Assembly: GCF_041261445.1 (NCBI RefSeq)
Contig: NZ_JBGCCU010000002.1
Coordinates: 62,001 to 126,000, forward strand
Direction of reading: 5' to 3'
DNA from: Catenulispora sp. EB89
Lineage (GTDB): Bacteria; Actinomycetota; Actinomycetes; Streptomycetales; Catenulisporaceae
Length of the DNA: 64,000 nucleotides
The notes under the pieces are model-generated. The model searched no databases. It saw nothing but the letters and a program-made list of their open reading frames with translations, and was not told the DNA's origin. A program made the translations under genes and the position numbers. Positions 1-13,330 of the stretch are shown here, piece after piece. Within the stretch, counting starts at the first letter, position 1. Each line of letters starts with the position of its first letter.

Positions 1-467
1 TACATCGGGATCAGCATGGCTTCGAAGAACACGTAGAACAGGAACAGATCGGTGGCCGCGAAGACCCCGATCATCATGGTCTCCAGCAGCAGGTACAGCG
101 AGAAGTAGGCGCGTACCGAGCGGCGGCCGTCGACCTGCGCCTCGTCGGCGTCGTTCCAGGCCGCCAGCAGCACCACCGGCATCAGCACCGTGGTCATCAG
201 GATCAGCACCAGGGCGATGCCGTCGACCCCGAGGCCGTAGTTGATGTTGAAGGCCTTGATCCAGTGGTGGCTCTCGATGAACTGGAACCGGGCGCCGCCC
301 TTCTTGAACTGCGAGGCCATCGCCGCGGCGATGCCGAAGGTGGCGACGCTGAAGGTCAGCGCGATCTTCTTGGCGGCCTCGCTCCGCTCCTTCGGCAACG
401 TGGCCACCAGCGCGGACCCGACCAGCGGGACCACGCCCATCGTGGTCAACCAGGGAAAGCTGCTCAT
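1..467 (-). CDS. nuoM: NADH-quinone oxidoreductase subunit M (5' part only)
   Basis: N-terminal ~155 residues of the proton-pumping antiporter-like subunit NuoM of complex I; the gene runs off the left edge. The translation begins MSSFPWLTTMGVVPLVG and shows hydrophobic helices, including FSLYLLLETMMIGVFAATD followed by LFLFYVFFEAMLIPMY, the conserved glutamate-bearing helix of MrpD-like subunits. I chose the ATG at 467 because GGGAG lies at a suitable distance; an in-frame ATG at 473 is too close to it. It starts 13 nt after the nuoL stop, as the next gene of the nuo operon. Identity is certain from sequence and order. Confidence 0.95.
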   Translation of the reverse strand, partial: MSSFPWLTTMGVVPLVGSALVATLPKERSEAAKKIALTFSVATFGIAAAMASQFKKGGARFQFIESHHWIKAFNINYGLGVDGIALVLILMTTVLMPVVLLAAWNDADEAQVDGRRSVRAYFSLYLLLETMMIGVFAATDLFLFYVFFEAMLIPM

Positions 468-480
468 CTCCATCTCTCCC

Positions 481-2436
481 TTAGAGCTTCGCGAAGAGGA
501 TCGCGGCGACCAGGGCGGCCGCGCCTCCGAACATGGACAGGGCATAGGAGCGGACGAATCCGGTCTGGAGCCGCCGCAGCCGGCCCGAGGTCCCGCCGAC
601 CAGCGCGGCCAGGCCGTTGATCGCCCCGTCCACGCCGCGGTTGTCGGTGTAGACCAGGGTGCGCGTGAGGTACTGGCCGGGCCGCATCAGCGCCGCCTCG
701 TTGAAGGCGTCGCCGTACAGGTCCTTGCGCGCCGCGACGGTGATGAAGCTGCCGCGCGGGGCGACGGCCGGGACCTTGCGGGTGCCGTACTTCACGATCG
801 CGATCGCCACGCCCACGGCCACCGCGGCCAGCGTGATGATCGACAGCGTCGTGGAGTTCAGGCCGCCGGGCAGCTTGCCCTCCTCGCGCGGGCCGGTCAC
901 CGGCTCCAGCCAGTTCACGAACGCCGAGTTCATCGAGAACAGGAAGCCCGCGGCCACCGAGCCGACGGCCAGCAGCAGCATCGGCAGGCCCATGGACAGC
1001 GGCGACTCGTGCGGGTGCGGCTCGTGGCCCTCGGCGTCCTCGACCCAGCGCTTCTCGCCGAAGAAGGTCATGATCACCATGCGGGTCATGTAGAAAGCGG
1101 TGATCAGCGCGCCCAGCAGGGCCGCGCCGCCGAGGATCCAGCCCGAGGTGCCGCCCTTGCTGAAGGCGGCCTCGATGATCTTGTCCTTGGAGTAGAACCC
1201 GGAGAACGGCGGACAGCCGATGATCGCCAGGTAGCCCAGGAAGAACGTGCCGAAGGTGATCGGCATGTACTTCCGAAGGCCGCCGTAGTGGCGCATGTTC
1301 ACCTCGTCGTTCATGCCGTGCATGACCGATCCGGCGCCGAGGAACAGCCCGGCCTTGAAGAAGCCGTGGGTGACCAGGTGCATGATCGCGAACGCGTAGC
1401 CGATCGGGCCCAGGCCGGCGGCCAGGATCATGTAGCCGATCTGCGACATCGTCGAGCCGGCCAGGCTCTTCTTGATGTCGTCCTTGGCGCAACCGACGAT
1501 CGCACCGAACAGCAGCGTGATCGCGCCGACGATGGTCACCAGCAGGCGCGCGGTCGGCGACAGGTCGAAGATGGCGTGCGAGCGGACGATCAGGTAGACG
1601 CCGGCGGTCACCATGGTCGCGGCGTGGATCAGGGCGCTGACCGGGGTCGGGCCCTCCATCGCGTCGCCGAGCCAGGACTGGAGCGGGAACTGCGCCGACT
1701 TACCGCAGGCGGCCAGCAGCAGCATGATGCCGATCGCGGTCAGCATGCCATGTGAGGCCTGCGGCGCCAGGCCGAAGACGCCGGCGCTGTTGGCGGCGAA
1801 GTCCTTGTACGGCTGAGCGCCGCCGAAGCTGAACGTCCCGAAGGTGACGAACATCAGCATGATCGCGATCGACAGCCCGACGTCGCCGACGCGGTTCACG
1901 ACGAACGCCTTCTTCGCCGCGGCCGCCGCGCTCGGCTTGTGCTGCCAGAACCCGATCAGCAGGTAGGAGGCCAGACCGACGCCCTCCCAGCCGACGTACA
2001 GCAGCAGGTAGTTGTCGGCCAGCACCAGGACCAGCATCGCGGCCAGGAAGAGGTTCAGGTAGCTGAAGAACTTCCGGCGCTCGGGGTCGTGGCTCATGTA
2101 GCCGACCGAGTAGATGTGGATCAGCGATCCGACACCGGTGATCAGCAGGATGAAGACCACCGAGAGCTGGTCGAGCTGGAAGGCCACGTCGGCCTGGAAC
2201 GGGTTCTGCCCCGTCCCGGGCACCGGGACCCAGGAGTACAGGTGCTGGTGCATGGTGCGCGCGGCGCCGTGCTTGCCGAGCATCGTGAAGAACAGCCCCG
2301 CCGCGAGGGCGAAGCTGCCCAGCGCCGTCAGGCACCCGAGCAGGTGCCCCCAGGCGTTGGTGCGCTTGCCCCCCAGGAGCAGGAGCGCCGCGCCGAAGAG
2401 CGGCAGTCCGGGGACAAGCCAGATGAGACTTTCCAT
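481..2436 (-). CDS. nuoL: NADH-quinone oxidoreductase subunit L
   Basis: 651-residue membrane subunit NuoL, the distal proton-pumping antiporter-like module with the long lateral helix of complex I. The sequence has the expected many transmembrane helices and conserved blocks: [21 protein letters not shown] (the helix with the key glutamate), [20 protein letters not shown] and [13 protein letters not shown] (lysine/histidine-lined channel), and a C-terminal hydrophobic helix after a Gly-rich linker. Length fits the family. It lies 19 nt downstream of nuoK in the nuo operon. Confidence 0.97.
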   Translation of the reverse strand: MESLIWLVPGLPLFGAALLLLGGKRTNAWGHLLGCLTALGSFALAAGLFFTMLGKHGAARTMHQHLYSWVPVPGTGQNPFQADVAFQLDQLSVVFILLITGVGSLIHIYSVGYMSHDPERRKFFSYLNLFLAAMLVLVLADNYLLLYVGWEGVGLASYLLIGFWQHKPSAAAAAKKAFVVNRVGDVGLSIAIMLMFVTFGTFSFGGAQPYKDFAANSAGVFGLAPQASHGMLTAIGIMLLLAACGKSAQFPLQSWLGDAMEGPTPVSALIHAATMVTAGVYLIVRSHAIFDLSPTARLLVTIVGAITLLFGAIVGCAKDDIKKSLAGSTMSQIGYMILAAGLGPIGYAFAIMHLVTHGFFKAGLFLGAGSVMHGMNDEVNMRHYGGLRKYMPITFGTFFLGYLAIIGCPPFSGFYSKDKIIEAAFSKGGTSGWILGGAALLGALITAFYMTRMVIMTFFGEKRWVEDAEGHEPHPHESPLSMGLPMLLLAVGSVAAGFLFSMNSAFVNWLEPVTGPREEGKLPGGLNSTTLSIITLAAVAVGVAIAIVKYGTRKVPAVAPRGSFITVAARKDLYGDAFNEAALMRPGQYLTRTLVYTDNRGVDGAINGLAALVGGTSGRLRRLQTGFVRSYALSMFGGAAALVAAILFAKL

Positions 2437-2455
2437 TGCTTACTCGGCCCGCCTC

Positions 2456-2755
2456 TCAGTACTTCAGCAGGTTCGCATCGTCGACCGAGGCCGAGCGGCG
2501 AGTACGGAACACGGACACGATGATGGCCAGGCCGACCACGACCTCCGCCGCGGCCACCACCATCGTGAAGAAGGCGATGACCTGACCGGTGAGGTCGCCG
2601 TGCATGCGGGAGAAGGTCACCAGCGACAGGTTCACGGCGTTGAGCATCAGCTCCACGCACATGAAGACCACGATGGCGTTCCGGCGGATCAGCACTCCGA
2701 AGGCGCCGATCGTGAACAGGAGCGCCGACAGGAACAGGTAGTTGGCCGGGTTCAT
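2456..2755 (-). CDS. nuoK: NADH-quinone oxidoreductase subunit K
   Basis: 99-residue, three-helix membrane subunit of complex I that helps carry protons near the quinone module. It begins [20 protein letters not shown] and contains the conserved acidic residue in [14 protein letters not shown] plus a second in [13 protein letters not shown]. The ATG overlaps the nuoJ stop by 4 bp (ATGA), suggesting translational coupling. The last ~15 residues are hydrophilic. Typical length. Confidence 0.97.
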   Translation of the reverse strand: MNPANYLFLSALLFTIGAFGVLIRRNAIVVFMCVELMLNAVNLSLVTFSRMHGDLTGQVIAFFTMVVAAAEVVVGLAIIVSVFRTRRSASVDDANLLKY

Positions 2756-3615
2756 TCGGCTGCTCCGTTCGTCGAGGCGTTTTCGAGTTCCGGAGCGTCG
2801 CCCTGGTGCGGCACGGCCATGTTCTCCCGGGTGACCGCGGTCAGGCCGACCGCGTCGCGCACCGGGGTGCGGGCCTGCAGCGTGGCGTTCACCGAGTCCT
2901 CGGCGACCGAGCCGTCGGGCAGCAGCGCGGGGATGTCGACCGCGTTGTGCCGCGCGTAGACGCCCGGCGTCGGCAGCGGCGTCATCCGCTTGCCGGTGCG
3001 CACGCGCTCCTCGACCAGTTCCTTCTGCGACTTGCGGGCCACCAGGCGTTCCCGGTGCGTCATCACCATCGCGCCGACCGCGGCGGTGATCAGCAGCGCC
3101 GAGGTGACTTCGAAGGCCCAGAAGTACTTGCTGAAGATCAGGTCCGCGAGGTTCTTGACGTTGCCGCCGCCGGCGTTGGCCTGTCCGGCCCCGACGAAGG
3201 TCCCCAGCCGCGCGTGGCCCAGGGCCACCATGACCAGCACCGCGAACGCGACCGCGGCCAGTACCGCCAGCTTGCGCTGGCCCTTGATGGTCTCCACCAG
3301 GGAGTCGGCGCTGGAGACGCCGACCAGCATCAGCACGAACAGGAACAGCATCATGATCGCGCCGGTGTACACGACGATCTGCACGACGCCGAGGAAGTAG
3401 GCCCCCTGCGCCAGGTAGAACATCGCCAGGCAGATCATGGTCATGGCCAGCGAGAGCGCCGAGTGCACAGCCTTCTTGGAGAAGACCGTGCCGAGCGCCC
3501 CGAGCACCGCCACCGCGCCGAGCACGTAGAACTGGAAGGCCTCGCCGTCGGAGGTCTTGCTCAGTCCGGCGGCCAAGGTGACGCCCTGCTCGGAAAGAGC
3601 GAGCGGAAGGCTCAT
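2752..3615 (-). CDS. nuoJ: NADH-quinone oxidoreductase subunit J
   Basis: 287-residue membrane subunit J. I start it at the ATG at 3615, which overlaps the nuoI stop by 4 bp; the reading frame stays open further upstream, but that part is antisense-like shadow of nuoI/nuoH. The core has helices [30 protein letters not shown] and [20 protein letters not shown], the last being the family's signature. A hydrophilic C-terminal tail of ~100 residues (after the last helix near [18 protein letters not shown]) makes the protein longer than enterobacterial NuoJ, as is usual in actinomycetes. Confidence 0.96.
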   Translation of the reverse strand: MSLPLALSEQGVTLAAGLSKTSDGEAFQFYVLGAVAVLGALGTVFSKKAVHSALSLAMTMICLAMFYLAQGAYFLGVVQIVVYTGAIMMLFLFVLMLVGVSSADSLVETIKGQRKLAVLAAVAFAVLVMVALGHARLGTFVGAGQANAGGGNVKNLADLIFSKYFWAFEVTSALLITAAVGAMVMTHRERLVARKSQKELVEERVRTGKRMTPLPTPGVYARHNAVDIPALLPDGSVAEDSVNATLQARTPVRDAVGLTAVTRENMAVPHQGDAPELENASTNGAAE

Positions 3616-4226
3616 CACGCGTCCTCCCCGTCCGGATCGGGCTTGGCCGAGCTGCGCTGCTGCGGGACGGTGCCCGGCGCGGCCGCGGTGACCTTGCCCT
3701 CGTAGTAGTCCTGGGCGGACATGCCCGGGAAGATCGAGTGCGGCGATTCGACCATGCCCTCGGTCAGCCCCGCCAGCAGCTCGTCCTTGGTGTAGATGAG
3801 GCTGGCCCGCGAGGTGTCCGCGAGTTCGAACTCGTTGGTCATGGTCAGCGCCCGGGTCGGGCACGCCTCGATGCACAGCCCGCACAGAATGCAGCGCAGG
3901 TAGTTGATCTGGTAGACGCGGCCGTAGCGCTCACCCGGGGAGTAGCGCTCCTCCTCGGTGTTGTCCGCGCCCTCCACGTAGATGGCGTCCGCCGGGCAGG
4001 CCCACGCGCACAGCTCGCACCCGATGCACTTCTCCAGGCCGTCGGGGTGCCGGTTGAGCTGGTGCCGGCCGTGGAACCGCAGCGCGGTCTGCTTGGGCTC
4101 CTCGGGGTACTGCTCGGTCGTCCGCTTCTTGAACATCGTCGAGAAGGTGACGCCGAACCCCGCGACCCCGGCGAGCGGGTTCTTCGGCTTCTCCTTACCG
4201 GAGTAAGGGTTCTGCTCGTCAGACAT
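3615..4226 (-). CDS. nuoI: NADH-quinone oxidoreductase subunit I
   Basis: 203-residue peripheral subunit carrying the two [4Fe-4S] clusters N6a and N6b that pass electrons towards N2. Two ferredoxin motifs are visible: [16 protein letters not shown] near residue 65 and [16 protein letters not shown] near residue 108. The N-terminal 50 residues are basic. The start overlaps the nuoH stop by 8 bp and the stop overlaps nuoJ by 4 bp. An extended C-terminal tail ([20 protein letters not shown]) is poorly conserved. Confidence 0.97.
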   Translation of the reverse strand: MSDEQNPYSGKEKPKNPLAGVAGFGVTFSTMFKKRTTEQYPEEPKQTALRFHGRHQLNRHPDGLEKCIGCELCAWACPADAIYVEGADNTEEERYSPGERYGRVYQINYLRCILCGLCIEACPTRALTMTNEFELADTSRASLIYTKDELLAGLTEGMVESPHSIFPGMSAQDYYEGKVTAAAPGTVPQQRSSAKPDPDGEDA

Positions 4227-5628
4227 CGGAGTCTCCTGCTTCCAGTTCGGTGGCCTCCACCACGGCGCCGACCAAGGCCGCCCGAGGACGGCGCGGCGTG
4301 AACGCCGGCAGCTGCTGGCCGGGCAGCGGCGGCACCGGGAACCCGCCGCCCATCGGGTCGAACGGCTTGGCCGCCTCCGCGGCCTCCTCCGCCTTCTCCA
4401 GAGCGCTGGTCTGCCGGTAGCGCAACTCGCTGACGATCCAGGCGATCACCACCACCGCGGCCACCGGCCCGAGGATGTAGACCAGATGCGAGCGGTTCAG
4501 GTCGCCCTGGTTCTTCAGGGTCCGCACCACGGCCACCGCGAGCAGCCAGACCAGCGAGGCCGGGATCAGCACCTTCCAGCCCAGCTTCATGAACTGGTCG
4601 TAGCGCAGGCGGGGCAGCGTGGCCCGCAGCCAGAAGAAGAACAGCATGAAGACCACGAGCTTGATGACGTACCACAGCACCGGCCACCAGCCGCTGTTCG
4701 CGCCGTGCCAGACCGAGACCAGCCCGAACGGGGCGTGCCAGCCGCCCAGGAACATCAGCACGGCCAGCGAGGAGACGGTGACCATGTTGACGTACTCGGC
4801 CAGGAAGAACAGCGCGAACTTGATCGAGGAGTACTCGGTGTGGAACCCGCCGACCAGCTCGCCCTCGGCCTCGGGGAGGTCGAAGGGCGCGCGGTTGGTC
4901 TCGCCGACCATCGACACCACGTAGATGACGAAGGAGGGCAGCAGCGGCAGGCAGTTCCACCAGCTGTGCTGGCTGTTGACGATGCCCGAGGTGCTCATCG
5001 TGCCGGCGTAGATGAACACCGCCACGAAGGACAGCGACATCGCGATCTCGTAGGAGATCATCTGCGCGGTGGAGCGCAGACCGCCGAGCAGCGGGTAGGT
5101 CGAGCCGGAGGCCCAGCCGGCCAGCACGATGCCGTAGATCCCGATCGAGGTCGCGGCCAGCACGTACAGGATGCCGACCGGGAGGTCGGTGAGCTGCAGC
5201 GGCGTGCGGTGGCCGAAGATCGACACCTGGTTGTTCGCCGGGCCGAAGGGCACCACGGCGATCGCCAGGAACGCCGGGACCGTGGAGATCAGCGGGGCCA
5301 GGATGAAGACGATCTTGTCCGCCGCGGTGGGGATGATGTCTTCCTTGAGCATCAGCTTCACACCGTCGGCCAGCGACTGGAGCATGCCCCAGGGGCCGGT
5401 GCGGTTGGGCCCGATGCGCTGCTGCATGTAGCCGACGATCTTGCGCTCGAACAGGATCGCCATCAGGACCGTGACGACCAGGAACGCGAAGACCGCGACC
5501 ACCTTGATCAGGATCAGCCACCACGGGTCCCGGCCGAAGAACGAGAGGTCCTCGTAGTTCGTGGGAGTGGTGGCGTCGGCCGCGAGCGGGCCACTGGCCA
5601 GGTGCCCGAATACCGTCAGGGCGCTCAC
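4219..5628 (-). CDS. nuoH: NADH-quinone oxidoreductase subunit H
   Basis: 469-residue membrane subunit H, which forms part of the quinone-binding chamber. The GTG at 5628 overlaps the nuoG stop as GTGA; the frame continues open upstream but that is shadow. Family signatures are [40 protein letters not shown] (acidic quinone loop) and [19 protein letters not shown]. Compared with E. coli NuoH it carries a ~30-residue N-terminal extension and a ~70-residue hydrophilic C-terminal tail. Confidence 0.97.
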   Translation of the reverse strand: MSALTVFGHLASGPLAADATTPTNYEDLSFFGRDPWWLILIKVVAVFAFLVVTVLMAILFERKIVGYMQQRIGPNRTGPWGMLQSLADGVKLMLKEDIIPTAADKIVFILAPLISTVPAFLAIAVVPFGPANNQVSIFGHRTPLQLTDLPVGILYVLAATSIGIYGIVLAGWASGSTYPLLGGLRSTAQMISYEIAMSLSFVAVFIYAGTMSTSGIVNSQHSWWNCLPLLPSFVIYVVSMVGETNRAPFDLPEAEGELVGGFHTEYSSIKFALFFLAEYVNMVTVSSLAVLMFLGGWHAPFGLVSVWHGANSGWWPVLWYVIKLVVFMLFFFWLRATLPRLRYDQFMKLGWKVLIPASLVWLLAVAVVRTLKNQGDLNRSHLVYILGPVAAVVVIAWIVSELRYRQTSALEKAEEAAEAAKPFDPMGGGFPVPPLPGQQLPAFTPRRPRAALVGAVVEATELEAGDSDV

Positions 5629-8140
5629 GCGGTGGCCTCCACTTCGGTCGCGGCGCGTGCGATCTTGACCAGCGAGCCGGTGTCCGCGCGCAGCGCGCGG
5701 CGGACCTTCGAGCCCTTGGAGTTCGTGGGCAGCCACACGACGCGGCCGGCCAGGTCCTCGATCCGCAGCGGCAGGGTGATCGAGCCGTGCTCGTTGGAGA
5801 CGGTGACCAGGTCGCCCTCGGCGGCCTCGATCTCCGAGGCGGTCTCCTTGCTCAGGTGGACCGCCGTGGGCTTGCGGGTGCCGGCCAGGAACGGCTCGTG
5901 CGCCTGCAGGGACCCCTCGTCCAGCAGCAGGTGCCAGGTGGCCAGCACGGCCTCGCCGACCGCCGGCTTGGGCAGGTCCGCGGCGGTGCCGGCCAGCGCC
6001 GGGGTCTTCTCCCGGTGCCACAGGCCCAGCCGCGCCAGCTCGTGCCGGGCCGCGCCGACCGTGGGCAGGCCCAGGTGCACGTCCATGGCGTCCGCGATCC
6101 GGTCCAGCACCCGCAGGTCCGGCATCTCGCCGAGGCCGGCGGCCTGGACCGCGTCGGCGTCCAGCGCGGTGTCGAAGGACCGCGCGCGGCCCTCCCAGTC
6201 CACGAAGGTGCCGGACTTCTCGGCGACCGGGGCCACCGGGAACACCACGTGCGCCCGCTCGGTGACCGCGCTGTGCCGGAACTCCAGCGAGACCACCAGC
6301 GGCACCCGCTCCAGGGCGTCCAGGAACGCCTGCGGGTCGGCCGTGTCGTAGGGGTCGACGCCGGCGACCACGAGTCCTGCGATCCCGCCGAGGACCGCGG
6401 TGTCCACGATCTGGTCGGCGCCGCGCCCGAAGGCGCCCGGCAGGTTGGCCACGCCCCAGCGGGCGGCGACCTCGGTCCGGGCCTCGGGGTCGGTGGCCGG
6501 GCGGCCGCCGGGCAGCAGGTTCGGCAGCGCCCCGGCCTCCAGGGCGCCGCGCTCGCCGGCCCGGCGCGGGACCCACGCCAGCTTGGCGCCGGTCACCCCG
6601 GCCAGCTTCACCGCGGCGGTGAGCGCCCCCGGCACGGCCGCGAGCCGCTCGCCGACCAGGATCACCGCCCCGGGCTTGCGCAGGTCCTCGGCGGTCTTCA
6701 GGCCCGCGGCGTCCAGACCGGAGTCCGGGCCGCCGTCGGCCAGCGCCGCCAGGAACGCCGGCTCCGTGAGCGGCGCCGCCTTCAGCAGCGCGCCCTTGAG
6801 CTTGCTCAGCCCGCGGGTGGCGTAGGGCGCTATGGCCGAGACCGCCAGCTTCCGGGAGAGGACGTTCTTGCGCAGCCGCAGGAAGACGATCGGCGACTCC
6901 TCCTCCGGCTCGAAGCCGACGAGCAGCACGGCCGGGGCGAGGTCGAGGTCGGCGTACGTGGTCGCCAGGCCGGAGCCGGCGACGTAGGACGCCAGGAACT
7001 CGGCCTCCTCCTCGGAGTGCGGCCGCGCCCGGAAGTCGATGTCGTTGGTCTCCAACGCGATCCGGGTGAACTTCGCGTAGGCGTACGCGTCCTCCATCGT
7101 GAGCCGGCCGCCGACCAGCGCGGCGGCCCGGCCGCGAGCGGCGTTCAGCCCCTCGGCGGCGAAGGCCAGCGCCTCGGGCCAGGAGGCCGGACGCAGCTCG
7201 CCCGACTCGCGGTCCCGGATCAGCGGGGAGGTGATGCGCTTGGCGGCGGGGGCCTGCGAGTACTGGAACGCCCAGCGTCCCTTGTCGCAGTTCCACTCCT
7301 CGTTCACCTGCGGATCGTCGGCGGCCATCCGCCGGGTGACCTTGCCGCGCCGGTGGTCGGTGCGCAGCGAGCAGCCCGCCGCGCAGTGCTCACAGGCGGT
7401 CGGCGAGGAGACCAGGTCGAAGGGCCGCGACCGGAACCGGTAGGCCGCGCCGGTCAGCGCGCCGACCGGGCAGATCTGCACGGTGTTGCCGGAGAAGTAG
7501 GACGCGAAGTCCTGGTCCTCGGCCACCGAGATGCCGACCTGCTGCTCCGAGCCGCGCTCGATCAGGGTGATGAACGGGTCGCCGGCGATCTGGTCGGCGA
7601 ACCGGGTGCAGCGCGCGCAGGACACGCAGCGCTCGCGGTCCAGCAGCACCTGGCTGGAGATGTTGATCGGCTTGGGGAAGGTGCGCTTGACGCCCTCGAA
7701 CCGGGACTCCCCGGCGCCGGTGCTCATCGCCTGGTTCTGCAGCGGGCACTCGCCGCCCTTGTCGCAGACCGGGCAGTCCAGCGGGTGGTTGATGAGCAGC
7801 AGCTCCATCACCCCGCGCTGGGCCTTCTCGGCGACCGGCGAGCTCATCTGGGTCTTGATCACCATGCCGTCGGCGACCGTGGTGGTGCAGGCGGCCACCG
7901 GCTTGCGCTGGCCCTCCACCTCCACGATGCACTGCCGGCAGGCGCCGACCGGGGCCAGCAGCGGGTGGTCGCAGAACCGCGGCACCTGGGTGCCGATCCG
8001 CTCCGCGGAGCGGATGATCAGCTCGTTCTTCGGCACCTGGATCTCGACGCCGTCGATGGTGATGGTCACGAGATCGACGGGAGGTGGCGTAGGCACCGCC
8101 ACCTCCTTGCCGCTGTCAGCGGAGTTCTGAGTGGTCACGG

Positions 8141-8144
<4 letters not shown>
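5625..8144 (-). CDS. nuoG: NADH-quinone oxidoreductase subunit G
   Basis: 839-residue iron-sulfur subunit G of the electron-input arm. The start ATG at 8144 overlaps the nuoF stop by 4 bp. The N-terminal 2Fe-2S ferredoxin domain shows [15 protein letters not shown] and a further Cys at VAACTTT; next is [17 protein letters not shown], then the 4Fe-4S motif [10 protein letters not shown]; a molybdopterin-oxidoreductase-like domain follows from about residue 220, beginning with the N7-type cluster [18 protein letters not shown]. The second half is the degenerate molybdopterin fold found in NuoG. The stop overlaps nuoH. Confidence 0.97.
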
Positions 8145-9465
<1,321 letters not shown>

Positions 9466-9466
<1 letters not shown>

Positions 9467-10143
9467 TACTCGGACGCCTCCGTGGTGAGCGCCGGACCGG
9501 TGGGGGTCCGGCCCTGCGAGACGAGCAGACCGGCCAGCGTGGCGTGGCCGGCGGCGCCGCCCCCGGCCACGGCGCCCTCGCGCGGGTCCTCGAACCCGGC
9601 CAGGATCCGCTCGGCCTGCTTGAAGGTGCACAGCGCGGGGCCGCGGGTGGAGTGCACTTCCTTGCCCGCGCGCAGTTCGTCGACGACCCGGACCGCCTTG
9701 TCGGGGTTCATGTCGTCCAGGAACTCCCAGTTGACCATCATCACCGGGGCGAAGTCGCACGCCGCGTTGCACTCGATGTGCTCCAGCGTGACCCTGCCGT
9801 CCTCGGTGGTCTCGTCGTTGCCGACGCCCAGGTGCTCCTTGAGCGTGGCGAAGATGGCGTCGCCGCCCATCACCGCGCACAGCGTGTTGGTGCACACCCC
9901 GACGTGGTAGTCGCCGACCGGGCGCCGCTTGTACATCGTGTAGAACGTCGACACCGCCGAGACCTCGGCGGTGGACAGGCCCAGCTTGTCGGCGCAGTAC
10001 TCGATGCCCGCCGGCGAGACGTAGCCCTCCTCGCTCTGCACCAGGTGCAGCAGCGGCAGCAGGGCCGAGCCGGACTGCGGGTAGCGCGCGACGATCTTGT
10101 CGGCGTCGCCGTCCAGCTTCATCAGGTGTTCGTAGTTGCTCAA
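9466..10143 (-). CDS. nuoE: NADH-quinone oxidoreductase subunit E
   Basis: 225-residue subunit E with the [2Fe-2S] cluster N1a; thioredoxin-like fold. The cluster cysteines lie in [13 protein letters not shown] and [18 protein letters not shown] place the start at the TTG at 10143, which overlaps the nuoD stop as TTGA like the other junctions in this operon; the first ATG at 10122 has no visible ribosome-binding site. A ~40-residue Gly/Ala-rich C-terminal tail extends past the conserved region (after [16 protein letters not shown]). Confidence 0.94.
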
Positions 10144-11477
10144 CGGTCCACACCACCCATAACCGGGTCCAGGGAGGCGATGGCGACGATGACGTCGGCC
10201 AGCTGGCCGCCCTCGCACATCGCCGCGGTCGCCTGGAGGTTCGTGAAGGACGGGTCGCGGAAGTGCACCCGGTAGGGCCGGGTGCCGCCGTCGGAGACGA
10301 CGTGCACGCCGAGTTCGCCCTTGGCCGACTCCACCGCCGCGTAGGCCTGGCCGGCCGGGACGTGGAAGCCCTCGGTGACCAGCTTGAAGTGGTGGATCAG
10401 GGCCTCCATGGAGTCGCCCATGATGTGCCGGATGTGGTCCAGGCTGTTGCCCATGCCGTCGCTGCCCAGGGCGAGCTGCGCGGGCCAGGCGATCTTCTTG
10501 TCCTCGACCATGACCGGCTGGCCCTGGGTGCGCTGGACGCGGTCCAGGCACTGCTCGACGATCCGCAGCGACTCGTACATCTCGGCCAGGCGGATCCGGT
10601 AGCGGCCGTAGGCGTCGCAGGTGTCCCAGGTCGGGACGTCGAACTCGTAGGTCTCGTAGCCGCAGTACGGCTCGGACTTGCGCAGGTCGTGCGGCAGGCC
10701 GGTGGCGCGCAGCGTCGGGCCGGTGATCCCCAGGGCGATGCAGCCGGCCAGGTCCAGGTGGCCCACGCCCTCGGTCCGGCCCTTGAAGATCGGGTTCTCG
10801 TTGCACAGCTTCGCGTAGTCCGGGAAGCGCTTGCGCATCAGCTTGATGTAGCTGCCGATCTTGTCCACCGCGCCGGGCGGCAGGTCCTGCGCGACCCCGC
10901 CGGGGCGGATGTACGCGTGGTTCATGCGCAGGCCGGTGATGAACTCGAAGAGGTCCAGCGTCTCCTCGCGCTCGCGGAAGCCCGCGGTCATCATGGTCAG
11001 CGCGCCCATCTCCATGCCGCCGGTGGCCAGGCACACCAGGTGGCTGGAGATCCGGTTCAGCTCCATCAGCAGGACCCTGATGACGCTGGCCCGCTCGGGG
11101 ATCTGGTCCTCGATGTCCAGGGCCGTCTCGACCGCCAGGCAGTACGCCGTCTCGTTGAACAGCGGCGTGAGGTAGTCCATGCGGGTCACGAACGTGGTGC
11201 CCTGCACCCAGTTGCGGAACTCGGTGTTCTTCTCGATGCCGGTGTGCAGGTAGCCGATGCCGCAGCGGGCCTCGGTGACGGTCTCGCCGTCGATCTCCAG
11301 GATCAGCCGGAGCACACCGTGCGTCGAGGGGTGCTGCGGCCCCATGTTGACGACGATGCGTTCCTCGGGGCTCTCCTGCAGGCCCGACAGGATCTCGTCC
11401 CAGTCGCCGCCGGACACCGTGAAGGCACGGCCCTCGGAGTCGGTGACCGATTCGCCGGTCTCGTCGATGACGGTCAT
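10140..11477 (-). CDS. nuoD: NADH-quinone oxidoreductase subunit D
   Basis: 445-residue 49-kDa-type subunit that builds the quinone-reduction site with NuoB. Conserved segments are [20 protein letters not shown] (quinone-site histidines), [24 protein letters not shown] and a C-terminal [19 protein letters not shown]. An N-terminal extension of ~40 residues precedes the core. The ATG at 11477 overlaps the nuoC stop by 4 bp; the frame open upstream is shadow. Confidence 0.97.
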   Translation of the reverse strand: MTVIDETGESVTDSEGRAFTVSGGDWDEILSGLQESPEERIVVNMGPQHPSTHGVLRLILEIDGETVTEARCGIGYLHTGIEKNTEFRNWVQGTTFVTRMDYLTPLFNETAYCLAVETALDIEDQIPERASVIRVLLMELNRISSHLVCLATGGMEMGALTMMTAGFREREETLDLFEFITGLRMNHAYIRPGGVAQDLPPGAVDKIGSYIKLMRKRFPDYAKLCNENPIFKGRTEGVGHLDLAGCIALGITGPTLRATGLPHDLRKSEPYCGYETYEFDVPTWDTCDAYGRYRIRLAEMYESLRIVEQCLDRVQRTQGQPVMVEDKKIAWPAQLALGSDGMGNSLDHIRHIMGDSMEALIHHFKLVTEGFHVPAGQAYAAVESAKGELGVHVVSDGGTRPYRVHFRDPSFTNLQATAAMCEGGQLADVIVAIASLDPVMGGVDR

Positions 11478-12177
11478 GAGTAGGCCCTCCGCTGGTCCGG
11501 AGCCGGGATCTGCGCGCCCTTGAACTCGACGGGGATGCCGCCGAGCGGGTAGTCCTTGCGCTGGGGATGGCCCAGCCAGTCGTCCGGCATCAGGATCCTG
11601 GTCAGGCCGGGGTGGCCGTCGTAGATGACGCCGAACATGTCGTAGGCCTCGCGCTCGTGCCAGTCGACCGTCGGGTAGACCTCGTAGAGCGAGGGGATGT
11701 GCGGGTCGACGTCCGGAGCGGTGGTCTCCAGGCGGATCCGGCGGTTGTGCGTGATGCTCAGCAGCGGGACGACGCTGTGCAGTTCGCGGCCGGACTCCTC
11801 CGGGAAGTGGACACCGGTGACGCCCAGGCACATCTCGAAGCGCAGCGCGGGGTCGTCGCGCAGCGTCCTGGCGACGCTGACGAGGTGCTCGCGCGGGACG
11901 TGGATGGTCAGCTGGCCGCGGTACACCACGTAGGCGCTGATCGCCTCCAGCGGCAGGCCCTGCTCCTCCAGCGCGCCCTCGAGCTCGTCGGCGACGACGT
12001 CGAAGTAGCCGCCGAACGGGCGCTCGCTGGCGCCGGGGAGCTCGATCCGGCGGACCAGGCCGCCGTAGCCGGAGGTGTCGCCGCCGTTGCGGACCCCGAA
12101 CATGCCTTTACGGGTGGCGATCAGCTCGCCACCCGGCTTGTCAGCACCCTGTTCCGGGACCGCGGGTACGTTTTCGG

Positions 12178-12181
<4 letters not shown>
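11474..12181 (-). CDS. nuoC: NADH-quinone oxidoreductase subunit C
   Basis: 235-residue 30-kDa-type subunit. The family signature is [20 protein letters not shown] followed by [20 protein letters not shown] and DYPLGG. The start is GTG at 12181, overlapping the nuoB stop as GTGA. NuoC and NuoD are separate proteins here, unlike the fused NuoCD of enterobacteria. The N-terminal ~45 residues are not conserved. Confidence 0.96.
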
Positions 12182-12732
<551 letters not shown>

Positions 12733-12735
12733 CTG

Positions 12736-13095
12736 TCAGTCCCATTCCAATCCGCCGCGGCGCCAGACGTAGGCGTACGCGACGAAGACGGTGAGGATGA
12801 AGAACACCATCTCGACGAGCCCGAACCAGCCCAGCGAGTCGAACCGCACCGCCCACGGGTACAGGAACACGATTTCGATGTCGAAGATGATGAAGAGCAT
12901 GGCGGTCAGGTAGTACTTCACCGGGAAGCGGCCCCCGCCGACCGGCTGCGGAGTGGGCTCGATGCCGCACTCGTAGGCCTCCAGCTTGGCGCGGTTGTAC
13001 CGCTTCGGTCCGGTCAGCATCCCCGACACCACCGAGAACACGGCGAACCCGGCGGCCAACCCGCCGAGCACCAGAATCGGCGCGTAACTGTTCAT
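12736..13095 (-). CDS. nuoA: NADH-quinone oxidoreductase subunit A
   Basis: 119-residue, three-helix subunit A; first gene of the operon. Signatures are KLEAYECGIEPTPQPVGGGR, with the conserved loop Cys facing the quinone site, and FDIEIVFLYPWAV. AGGA lies about 8 nt before the ATG. The promoter region upstream holds a Rex-type palindrome about 64 bp from the start codon. Confidence 0.97.
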   Translation of the reverse strand: MNSYAPILVLGGLAAGFAVFSVVSGMLTGPKRYNRAKLEAYECGIEPTPQPVGGGRFPVKYYLTAMLFIIFDIEIVFLYPWAVRFDSLGWFGLVEMVFFILTVFVAYAYVWRRGGLEWD

Positions 13096-13158
13096 GGATG
13101 ACGTCCTGTCAGGCAGGTTTGTGTCAATTTCTGGACGAGTGGGCCCTGCTCACGCTAC

Positions 13159-13176
13159 TTGTGGCTGATTTCACAA
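13159..13176. promoter_or_regulatory. Candidate Rex operator for the nuo operon
   Basis: The 18-mer TTGTGGCTGATTTCACAA matches the actinobacterial Rex operator consensus TTGTGAA-N4-TTCACAA at all but two bases of the left half and perfectly in the right half. It lies 64 bp upstream of the nuoA start. Rex is an NADH/NAD-sensing repressor known in Streptomyces to control nuo, so the position makes sense; binding here is inferred. Confidence 0.65.
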
Positions 13177-13330
13177 GCTCCCGCGACGTTCAGTGCCGTG
13201 CCGTGAACCCAGTGTGTGGTGAGGCGGTTTCACAAGCACGACCGTGAGCGCCACGAAACGGTCGGTGCCTTCTTTCGCCGCTGATCCTACGCCTGCGCCG
13301 TGTGGGCTGCGCCACAGGGGTGCGGCCAAG

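Noticed and set aside
4486-6351. Long open frames antisense to nuo, LRR, das and cyd genes
   Set aside because: In very GC-rich DNA the opposite strand of real genes stays open; their translations are Arg/Gly/His-rich with no domains.
13217-13235. Second Rex site TGGTGAGGCGGTTTCACAA upstream of nuoA
   Set aside because: Right half is perfect but the left half is one base out of register and mismatched; at best a weak half-site.
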